A program made the translations under genes and the position numbers. A DNA stretch of 34,278 bases from Bradyrhizobium sp. JYMT SZCCT0428. Its GTDB lineage: Bacteria > Pseudomonadota > Alphaproteobacteria > Rhizobiales > Xanthobacteraceae. Position 1 is the stretch's first letter, and each line of letters opens with the position of its first letter. Positions 17,610 to 25,820 of the stretch are shown in pieces. The DNA is taken from positions 1-34,278 of the forward strand of contig NZ_JAFCLS010000069.1 of the NCBI RefSeq assembly GCF_018131075.1, in the 5' to 3' direction. The notes beneath the pieces are model-generated. The model did not search any database and was not told where the DNA came from. It saw only the letters and a list, made by a program, of their open reading frames with translations.

Positions 17610-18053
17610 TTACTTTGGGGGCGGCAAGAAGTCGACTTCGTGCAACGCAGCAAGGCGCACGACCTCATTCGGATCAGGAACGTTGTGAATTTTTTGGAAC
17701 AGATCGAAAAGCTTTCGCGTCGGGGACACCCAAAACAGACAAGTGACGGTCTTGCCCGAATTGTTGAAAATACCGTGTGGGATGCCCATCGGAAGACGTG
17801 CAAGCCCCCCATTTGTAGCCTGGAGCTCTTTACCGTTGAGCCAGAAGTCCAACGTGCCCTCTAGGACGTATACAAATTCATCCTGGGTCGGATGTAGGTG
17901 CGGCGGAACGAACGTTCCGGCTGGGAACGTCGCATGCCAAGACAATGAATTTTCGGACAATTGCTTTGGCACATACGTTTGCCCAAGAATGTTCCAAGTG
18001 ATGTTGTCAATGCCCGACGAAGCAGCGTCGGTAATGCCTGCGGTCATCGTCAT
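17610..18053 (-). CDS. Cupin-domain protein
   Basis: A 147-residue single-domain cupin. Motif 1 is complete (G-x5-HLH-x4-E-x6-G, starting GTFVPPHLHPTQDE) and motif 2 is present (LPMGIPHGIFNN), so the usual two His, Glu and third His metal ligands are all there. Such proteins can be small dioxygenases, isomerases or ligand binders, and the sequence does not decide which. ATG 18053 has AGGGGAAGGA upstream. It sits 20 bases after the luciferase-like monooxygenase stop and 28 bases before the FMN reductase, so it is very likely part of the same pathway, perhaps acting on the monooxygenase product. Confidence 0.88.
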   Translation of the reverse strand: MTMTAGITDAASSGIDNITWNILGQTYVPKQLSENSLSWHATFPAGTFVPPHLHPTQDEFVYVLEGTLDFWLNGKELQATNGGLARLPMGIPHGIFNNSGKTVTCLFWVSPTRKLFDLFQKIHNVPDPNEVVRLAALHEVDFLPPPK

Positions 18054-18073
18054 GTTTGATTTCCTTCCCCTTA

Positions 18074-19261
18074 CTATTCTGCCGCAACTTGGATTTTTTC
18101 GTCCGCGAGCCGGCGCCGCTCTTTCAGCATCGGGATCACCTCGTTTGCGAGCCCCGTGATGGTCCGCACCACTTTCCAGTGAGGCATGTTTCCGCGATGG
18201 ATTTGGAAAATTATGCGGCTGGTCTCCGCCTCTTCTGCCCACTTCTCGATCATGTCGGCCACCGTCTTCGGCGTGCCTGCGACGACCCGGAACTGCTCGC
18301 GGATTGCCGACCAGTCGAAGGCCCCGCCATGGCTGGCTGGGAGCATGCGGCCGTTTCTCTTCCTGAATTCATCCATCGAGAGATAGCCTGGCGCGTCGAG
18401 ATATCGGCCGGCCTTTGTCAACACCGTAAAGAAGAACCGTACATGAGGCTCCATCTCCGCAAGCGCGGTCTCGTCATCGTCGCCAATGTAAACCATGCAT
18501 ACGATCGGCACTTGGTGGGGTTGGATCTTGTGCCCGTAGTGCGCGGCACGCTCTTTCAGGGTCTTCTGCGCCGCCAATTGCGATGCAATGGGACTGAAAG
18601 TTGACGAGTAGCCGAACCCCAGCTCGGCAGCCAATTCAATTGTGCCGGGGCTGCCGGATCCCACCAGGTAAAGCGGCGGATGAGGCTGTTGATACGGGCG
18701 CGGCCAGATATTGAGGTAACGATAGTTGTAGAAGCGGCCATTGTGACGAATCGGACCGTCTTGCGTCCATGCCTTCATGATGACTTCGAGGGCTTCGCGC
18801 TGGCGCTCCCGCGCGGTAACCGGATTCACATTGCTCGCCCAATATTCCATTGGCGTGCCAAGAGGAAACGCAAACTCCATACGGCCTCCCGACATCACGT
18901 CGAGCATGGCGTAGGCTTCTGCCAATCTGTGAGGGTGTTCAAGGCCAGAAGGCGTACCCATCACGCAGATGCTGCCCTTGGTTTGCGGAATTAGCGCGGC
19001 TGCTAACACCGATGGGACCGGCATCAGACTATAAGCCGTATTATGATGTTCGTTAACCGCCACTCCATCAAACCCGAGCTTGTCGCAGAGAACGAGTTCC
19101 TGAAGGTAACGCTCGTAAAGTGCATGACCTTTTTTTGGATCGAAGAACTTGTTGGGAAAATCGACCCACAGCGACTCGTAGTCATCGACATTTTCCGGAA
19201 GGCCTTCTGAATAAGGCATGAAGTGCCAGGCGAGGAACTTTGTGTTGGGAAGAATCGGCAT
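18074..19261 (-). CDS. Luciferase-like (LLM) flavin-dependent monooxygenase
   Basis: A 395-residue TIM-barrel monooxygenase of the bacterial-luciferase superfamily. Landmarks: LCDKLGFDGVAVNEHHNTAY (the EHH stretch near the active site), VMGTPSGLEHPHRLAEAYAM, LDVMSGGRMEFAFPLGTP, and NIWPRPYQQPHPPLYLVGSG followed by the PGTIELAAELGFG segment. C-terminal VAGTPKTVADMIEKWAEE is typical of the family. These two-component enzymes use FMNH2 and O2 to oxidise aldehydes, sulfonates, terpenoids, chelators or nitrogenous compounds. A matching FMN reductase lies two genes on. An alpha/beta hydrolase gene lies 111 bases upstream. Substrate unknown. ATG 19261 is preceded by AGGAACC. Confidence 0.92.
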   Translation of the reverse strand: MPILPNTKFLAWHFMPYSEGLPENVDDYESLWVDFPNKFFDPKKGHALYERYLQELVLCDKLGFDGVAVNEHHNTAYSLMPVPSVLAAALIPQTKGSICVMGTPSGLEHPHRLAEAYAMLDVMSGGRMEFAFPLGTPMEYWASNVNPVTARERQREALEVIMKAWTQDGPIRHNGRFYNYRYLNIWPRPYQQPHPPLYLVGSGSPGTIELAAELGFGYSSTFSPIASQLAAQKTLKERAAHYGHKIQPHQVPIVCMVYIGDDDETALAEMEPHVRFFFTVLTKAGRYLDAPGYLSMDEFRKRNGRMLPASHGGAFDWSAIREQFRVVAGTPKTVADMIEKWAEEAETSRIIFQIHRGNMPHWKVVRTITGLANEVIPMLKERRRLADEKIQVAAE

Positions 19262-19372
19262 GGTGGTTCCTATTTGAGTGAAGGCGCTGCCTGCGTAGCC
19301 CGGTGGGCCCAGGCAACGGCCGTTGCGCCGTTGTTTCTGGAATTCGCCGGGCTCGGAAACGCTCTGACCTAA

Positions 19373-20224
19373 TTAAGACGCTCTTTTTTCAAGCGGTATC
19401 GCGGCCGACTTGGAGCGCGGCTTTTCCTTCAGAAAATCGGAAACCAGCTTTGTAGCGGCTTCTGGGGCTTCGTCGAGCGGTAAGTGACCTACACCCTTCA
19501 TAATCTCAACGCGCGCGTTGGGGATATGAGCCAACCAAACGTCGCTCTGCTTCACCGGCTTGATGCGATCCTGTTCGCCCCAAAGAAGCAACGTCTCGCA
19601 AGAAATCCGATGGAGCCATTGACCGAGCTTCGGATTGCCGGATCGCTCCCAGTTCAAGCGAGCCGTTGAAGTCGTTTCCTTGTATCGCAAGGTCAGGAAG
19701 TCGAGGTCGTGACCTTCAGGCAAGAACGGCTTCAGCACTGCCTGATCCGCCACGAGGTAGCTCAATAGATCTCGCGGATGCACGGTGTACAGGTCCGTTG
19801 ACGGAACGCTGTCAATTATCAGGCCTGTAGCGGCTACCAGCACGAGCTTCTCGATCCGCGCTGGCTGCACCACGGCGATTTCGGACGCGATCCATCCTCC
19901 TAAGGACGAGCCAACTAGACTCACCCTTTCGAGTTCAAGCGCGTCCAATAGATCCAGGTAGTGAAGGACATAATCGTTGATCGAATCGATCCTGCTGTCG
20001 TCATCGGACTCGCCAAACCCCGGGTGGTAGGGAATGATGACCCGATGAGATTTGAGCCAATGCTTGGCGAACCCAAAGCCTGGAAATGTCCCCGACCCGT
20101 GGAGATAAACCAGGGGAGAGCCGACGCCGGCGGAATACACTATGGTACTTACACCGTTGATCTTGAGTTCTCTGCGCTCAAAGTCCGCCAAGCTCTGCTT
20201 TGTGCGATCCAGCACCGAATTCAC
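19373..20224 (-). CDS. Alpha/beta hydrolase
   Basis: A 283-residue hydrolase of the meta-cleavage-product/epoxide-hydrolase type. Oxyanion region YLHGSGTFPG at about 40-49; nucleophile Ser 107 in VGSSLGGW; acid Asp 219 in LLLWGEQDRIKP; His 247 in MKGVGHLPLDEAP: a full catalytic triad. No signal peptide. The GTG start at 20224 has a strong site (GGAGGG). It is the first gene of the minus-strand operon that includes the luciferase-like monooxygenase, and is divergent from the MalT-like regulator at 20366. It may hydrolyse an ester, lactone or C-C bond made by the monooxygenase, or prepare its substrate. Confidence 0.92.
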   Translation of the reverse strand: MNSVLDRTKQSLADFERRELKINGVSTIVYSAGVGSPLVYLHGSGTFPGFGFAKHWLKSHRVIIPYHPGFGESDDDSRIDSINDYVLHYLDLLDALELERVSLVGSSLGGWIASEIAVVQPARIEKLVLVAATGLIIDSVPSTDLYTVHPRDLLSYLVADQAVLKPFLPEGHDLDFLTLRYKETTSTARLNWERSGNPKLGQWLHRISCETLLLWGEQDRIKPVKQSDVWLAHIPNARVEIMKGVGHLPLDEAPEAATKLVSDFLKEKPRSKSAAIPLEKRAS

Positions 20225-20284
20225 GGGCGTCCCTCCTATGGCTATTGGTTATGCAAAGGCTAGGAATGGAACCGATGGCGGTCA

Positions 20285-20300
20285 CCTATCGAAAGATAGG
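20285..20300. promoter_or_regulatory. Dyad between hydrolase operon and LuxR regulator
   Basis: Perfect 6-bp inverted repeat CCTATC (20285-20290) / GATAGG (20295-20300) around GAAA, in the 141-bp space between the divergent starts at 20224 and 20366. It could be an operator or a short hairpin in the regulator leader. It is short enough to be chance. Confidence 0.3.
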
Positions 20301-20365
20301 AAAATGGGGCACAATAGTCGGTAGCCGTGTTTCTCGTCGCGGCCGCTAGCTCGCGCAGTGGGATC

Positions 20366-23059
20366 ATGACCGACCTTATTGCTGAGGATTTTTCAGTATT
20401 TGAGGGCCAATCCGGCTCGGGTTCCGCTCGCGGCGAAGGCCAGACAAGCTTGCTTCGGCCGTGCAGTCCGCACGTTATCCGCCGGCGACTGTCGTTTTTA
20501 CTGCCCGCGGACGGCGGGCCACCACTGACGATGGTGACCACTCCGTACGGCTTCGGGAAGTCGGGCCTCATCTACCAATGGATAAGCCAACTTAATGATA
20601 ATCACGTTCCTGTTGGCCTAGTGCTGGCGCGTCCGGGCGAGATTCTGTACGGCATGGCCTCGAAGGGCACGACATGGCAGTTTCTGCTGGCAAAGCCAGA
20701 GCTTGTCTCAACAGTCGTCGATCGCTGGACTACGTCCACGCCAAATATCTTCGTTCTTATCGACGATGCTCATGAGCTGCCTGATCACGTCGCAGCAGAC
20801 CTCTGCACTAACTTCCTGCAGAGGATGGAGCAATGCGACCACTCACTGATCATTGCGAGCAGACGCCCTCTGAGGGTCGCGCTCGCACGAGCACGAGCGC
20901 TCGGCAAGGTACGTGAGCTGCAATCCGGCGACCTCAAGCTCGACTCGGAGGAACTTGCCCAACTGGTCACGGATAGACTTGGGATCACAATAGATCCAGC
21001 GACCTTGCGAGACCTCACCGACGCGACCGCCGGATGGCCCGCCGCGGCGTCGCTCGCTCTTCGACGCGCTCAGGAGATTGGCCTTGTCACAGCGATCGCA
21101 GAACTCAAGAGAGGCACAAGCTTAATCGACGATTTGTTTGAGGAGGAAGTCTTCCGTCCGCTACCGACATCCTTACGCGAGTTTCTACTCGATGCATCGG
21201 CATTTGGGACCCTCAACTCAACAGTCCTTGACGATGTGCTTGGCGTCGACAACAGCTGGGGGAGGCTCGATGAGCTCATCCGGTCCGGCCTTTTTGTAGA
21301 GTCCTTCGGCGCGGATCGTGGTGAATATCGGCTTCATCCCCTCTTCTGCCAGTTCCTGGCGGCGCAGCTGACGCGGGCCAACCGTGAGCGATATGTCGGG
21401 CTTGCGCAACGAGCAGCAGCTTGGTTCGAACGCCACGACCGACTGCCGGAGGCATTCGATTGCCTCGTGCGCGCAGAATCGTGGGACACGGCCGCTGCAT
21501 TGCTCGACCGCTTCAGCTCGCTGTCGTACCTGTCCGGCGCCGGGACCTTGATTACCGCGATGGCGCTGAGGTTGCCCGAAGATGCTCTGCGCAAGTATCC
21601 CCGCGCCGCGGTTTTCGCAGCAAGAGGTGCATCCACAGATTGGCGGTTTGGCCTCGTTGAGAAGTTCTTAGGCGTTGCTCGAACAGCCACAGCGGAAGCT
21701 GGCGCGCACGAGCTTGAAAACCTCGTTCTTCACAGTCAGATGCTACGATCGCAGTATGAGGACGATCAAATCGAAGCGGGCCGCTTATGCGAAGAGTTGT
21801 TAAAGCGTTCCGAAACTTTAGACCATTTCACCCTTGGAACCATCTACGGATCTTTGTTGTACGCGCGGCGCGAGCAGTTTGACTTGGCTGACGCTATTGA
21901 ATTGGAGCAGGCCGCCGTCCGAGAATTCAACCTCACGGATAGGCCGCTCGGTTTGGTCTATCATCTGTCGGTCGCGGGCCCGACGCTTGCCCTTAAGGGC
22001 GACCTGAATGCCGGCGCAAGACGACTCGAGCTGGCTTCAGAAACGGCCAACCGCCTCATAGACGCCAAATGGATTGAAGCTATTCCGGGCCTGCTGTTGG
22101 CCGAGGTACTCTACGAGCGCAACGACCTTCACCGAAGTAGTGCATTGCTCGAGAAATATGATCCCGCGCCCCCCATTGCCTTCATAGATCAATACATTGC
22201 TGCCTACACAACCAGTACAAAACTGCTTTCGTTAGCCGGCAATATTGCAGGTGCGCATCAACGACTTGATGAAGGAATGATCCTCGCCGAAAGCCGTGGG
22301 CTAGGTCGGCTGAGATCGAGCGTCGTAAATGAACGGATCCGATTGCTTCTTACCCATGGCGCGCGCGACGAAGCTATTGAGGTCGGCAGACAAGAAAACT
22401 TGCTGGTATCGCCCGAACAAGTCCTGCCACGTCCGCGCGGCACCACACGGGACGAAATCCGGGCCACGTCATGGTTTAGGCTGGCGCTTGTTAGCGGCCA
22501 ATTCGAAAAGGCTCTCGTTGTAGGGCAATCCTGGAAGCGCTTCTTGACTAGATCAGGTGCCTACCGGGCTGTTATGCGATGGGAGCTTCTGTTGGCTCAG
22601 GTGCATGCGTCGATGAGCCAGGATGCACGCGCGCATCGCGAGTTACGTAGTGCGCTCAGTCGCGGCGTTGCGGGAGGCTTTTTTCGAAGCTTTTTGGATG
22701 AGGGAAGCATAGTCGAGAGACTGTTACGGGAACAACTAGATGCTTCCGCTATCCGGACCAACCCTTCGGATCTCTTAGTGGAGAGGCTTGTTCGCTCAAG
22801 TTTTCCAGAACTCCCTCAAACAGGGAATGCCGCACGCCGTGCCGAGCCAGAGAGAGACGGCGTTGAGCCACTTTCGCGAACTCAGATTGAGATTCTACAA
22901 ATGGCGAGCGCCGGTTTGCTCAATCGCGAAATCGCCCATCGCGTGGGCATGACCGAAGGGTCCGTCAAATGGTATATGCAGCAGATCTTCAACAAGATCG
23001 GCGTACGTCGGCGTGCGGGGGCCCTTGATCGAGCACGAGCCCTGGGTTTGCTGGGCTGA
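20366..23059 (+). CDS. MalT-type LuxR-family ATP-dependent transcriptional regulator
   Basis: An 897-residue STAND-type activator. The frame is open from GTG 20327, but ATG 20366 gives a natural start. P-loop TPYGFGKSGL near residue 60-69 (MalT-like, without the first Gly of a strict Walker A); Walker B-like NIFVLIDDAHELPDHVA near 125; winged-helix/arm region around RPLPTSLREFLLDASAFGTL; a long TPR-like sensor part (~390-800); C-terminal LuxR HTH (PLSRTQIEILQMASAGLLNR, EIAHRVGMTEGSVKWYMQQI). Such proteins bind ATP and an inducer, oligomerise and activate transcription. It is divergent from the hydrolase/monooxygenase operon, its likely target. The inducer would bind the central helical domain and is unknown. 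Confidence 0.93.
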   Translation: MTDLIAEDFSVFEGQSGSGSARGEGQTSLLRPCSPHVIRRRLSFLLPADGGPPLTMVTTPYGFGKSGLIYQWISQLNDNHVPVGLVLARPGEILYGMASKGTTWQFLLAKPELVSTVVDRWTTSTPNIFVLIDDAHELPDHVAADLCTNFLQRMEQCDHSLIIASRRPLRVALARARALGKVRELQSGDLKLDSEELAQLVTDRLGITIDPATLRDLTDATAGWPAAASLALRRAQEIGLVTAIAELKRGTSLIDDLFEEEVFRPLPTSLREFLLDASAFGTLNSTVLDDVLGVDNSWGRLDELIRSGLFVESFGADRGEYRLHPLFCQFLAAQLTRANRERYVGLAQRAAAWFERHDRLPEAFDCLVRAESWDTAAALLDRFSSLSYLSGAGTLITAMALRLPEDALRKYPRAAVFAARGASTDWRFGLVEKFLGVARTATAEAGAHELENLVLHSQMLRSQYEDDQIEAGRLCEELLKRSETLDHFTLGTIYGSLLYARREQFDLADAIELEQAAVREFNLTDRPLGLVYHLSVAGPTLALKGDLNAGARRLELASETANRLIDAKWIEAIPGLLLAEVLYERNDLHRSSALLEKYDPAPPIAFIDQYIAAYTTSTKLLSLAGNIAGAHQRLDEGMILAESRGLGRLRSSVVNERIRLLLTHGARDEAIEVGRQENLLVSPEQVLPRPRGTTRDEIRATSWFRLALVSGQFEKALVVGQSWKRFLTRSGAYRAVMRWELLLAQVHASMSQDARAHRELRSALSRGVAGGFFRSFLDEGSIVERLLREQLDASAIRTNPSDLLVERLVRSSFPELPQTGNAARRAEPERDGVEPLSRTQIEILQMASAGLLNREIAHRVGMTEGSVKWYMQQIFNKIGVRRRAGALDRARALGLLG

Positions 23060-23120
23060 GTTTATTTTTCAACCGCGAGCTTGGAAATTTCGCCAGGGGA
23101 GCCCGTTCTGCGCTCTCGCG

Positions 23121-23405
23121 TTAATGCAGCCGGAAGACTCCGTCCACGGCGCGTAGTTCGGCAGGCTTGATCAGTTTAGAGTGCGCGACTGTGACCGCAA
23201 ACAGCGGGCCTTCGAGCTTCGTTTCCCAGTACGCGAGGAAATCCTTGAGCGCCGGGAAATTTGGAAACATATCGTAGTCCTGCCAAACGTAAGTTTGCAG
23301 CAACCAGTGACGATCCGGACGGCGATAAACGATCTCCGCTGTTGTCAGTCCGTAGCCTAAGACCTGCTTCCTGAAATCCTTGGAAACTGAATCTTTCTCG
23401 ACCAT
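23121..23405 (-). CDS. usg: Usg-family protein
   Basis: A 94-residue protein with the Usg signature: DFRKQVLGYGLTTAEIVYRR, PDRHWLLQTYVWQDYDMFP, FPALKDFLAYWETKLEGPLF, and HSKLIKPAELRAVDG. The name comes from a gene upstream of trpF in Caulobacter; the function is unknown. ATG 23405 has GAGG 8 bases upstream; a TTG at 23423 would add 6 residues. No trp genes are near here, so it is a stand-alone copy. It converges on the LuxR regulator and is divergent from groES. Confidence 0.9.
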   Translation of the reverse strand: MVEKDSVSKDFRKQVLGYGLTTAEIVYRRPDRHWLLQTYVWQDYDMFPNFPALKDFLAYWETKLEGPLFAVTVAHSKLIKPAELRAVDGVFRLH

Positions 23406-23574
23406 GCCAAACCTCAAGCCCAACTAGAACAGTTGCATGATTCCCAATTCGCCAAAAACGGAAACGTTCAATAGGTCATTGTAATCAACGAGCTAGCAGC
23501 ATGTTACTTCGCTTGCTAGCAATCGACGCAGGAGTTCCTACTCAGGTTGGAGTGAAACATCGCGCGAGAAAGCC

Positions 23575-23605
23575 CTTGCGCCCCAGCGTCATAGGCCTAT
23601 GTGAG
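23575..23605 (+). promoter_or_regulatory. Sigma-32 (RpoH) heat-shock promoter of groESL
   Basis: CTTG (23575-23578), a 17-base spacer, then CCTATGTGAG (23596-23605). This matches every fixed position of the alphaproteobacterial RpoH consensus as I recall it (CTTG, N16-18, CYTATNTNNG). The groES start is 67 bases downstream and the CIRCE-like element sits where transcription should begin. Confidence 0.75.
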
Positions 23606-23611
23606 GGGCGG

Positions 23612-23638
23612 CTAGCACTCGCTGAATGCGACTGCCAA
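23612..23638 (+). promoter_or_regulatory. CIRCE-like operator (HrcA site), degenerate
   Basis: Left arm CTAGCACTC (8 of 9 to TTAGCACTC), a 9-base spacer, right arm GACTGCCAA (7 of 9 to GAGTGCTAA). Arrangement and spacing are exactly those of CIRCE, the HrcA repressor site. It overlaps the expected transcription start of the sigma-32 promoter. The right-arm changes could weaken repression. Confidence 0.65.
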
Positions 23639-23672
23639 TCCAGAAATAATCACAAAAGCCAAGGAGGATCGC

Positions 23673-23990
23673 ATGCAATTCCGTCCGCTCCACGACCGCG
23701 TCGTGGTCAAGCGCATCGATGCCGAAAATAAAACCGCTGGTGGCATCATCATTCCGGACAGTGCCAAGGAAAAACCTTCGCAGGGCGAAATCACCGCGAT
23801 TGGTCCGGGCGGCCGCGACGAGGCTGGCAAGCTGATCCCAATCGATCTTAAGGTCGGCGACCGTGTGTTGTTCGGCAAGTGGTCCGGCACCGAGGTCAAG
23901 CTCGATGGCGAGGAACTGCTGATTATGAAGGAGAGCGACATCATGGGCGTTCTCACCGACATGCCCGCCGCCAAGAAGAAGGCCGCTTGA
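23673..23990 (+). CDS. groS: Co-chaperonin GroES
   Basis: A 105-residue GroES. MQFRPLHDRVVVKRIDAENK opens the fold; the mobile loop is KTAGGIIIPDSAKEKPSQGE, with the GroEL-contacting GGIII; later GDRVLFGKWSGTEVKLDGEE and LLIMKESDIMGVL complete the beta barrel. It forms the heptameric lid of GroEL. AAGGAGG lies 6 bases before ATG 23673. The sigma-32 promoter and a CIRCE-like operator lie upstream, so heat-shock induction is expected. groEL follows after 35 bases but is frameshifted here. Confidence 0.97.
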   Translation: MQFRPLHDRVVVKRIDAENKTAGGIIIPDSAKEKPSQGEITAIGPGGRDEAGKLIPIDLKVGDRVLFGKWSGTEVKLDGEELLIMKESDIMGVLTDMPAAKKKAA

Positions 23991-24025
23991 GCGCCTAATC
24001 CGACAACATTTGAAGGAACCACATC

Positions 24026-25677
<1,652 letters not shown>

Positions 25678-25705
25678 ATCCAACCGTTTAGAGTTCAACA
25701 GTAAG

Positions 25706-25735
25706 AAAGGCCCGGCAGCAACGCCGGGCCTTTTT
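25706..25735 (+). terminator. Intrinsic terminator of groESL
   Basis: Perfect 11-bp stem (AAAGGCCCGGC at 25706-25716, GCCGGGCCTTT at 25723-25733) with a 6-base loop AGCAAC, ending in T5 (25731-25735), 28 bases after the restored groEL stop. Confidence 0.93.
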
Positions 25736-25820
25736 CGCCTGCTGAAACCAATTGTAAGCTCGCACTGTTCCCTTTATGTTCCATACGCCCTCGAATCGAG
25801 TTCGTCCGGAAGAGCCTCGC

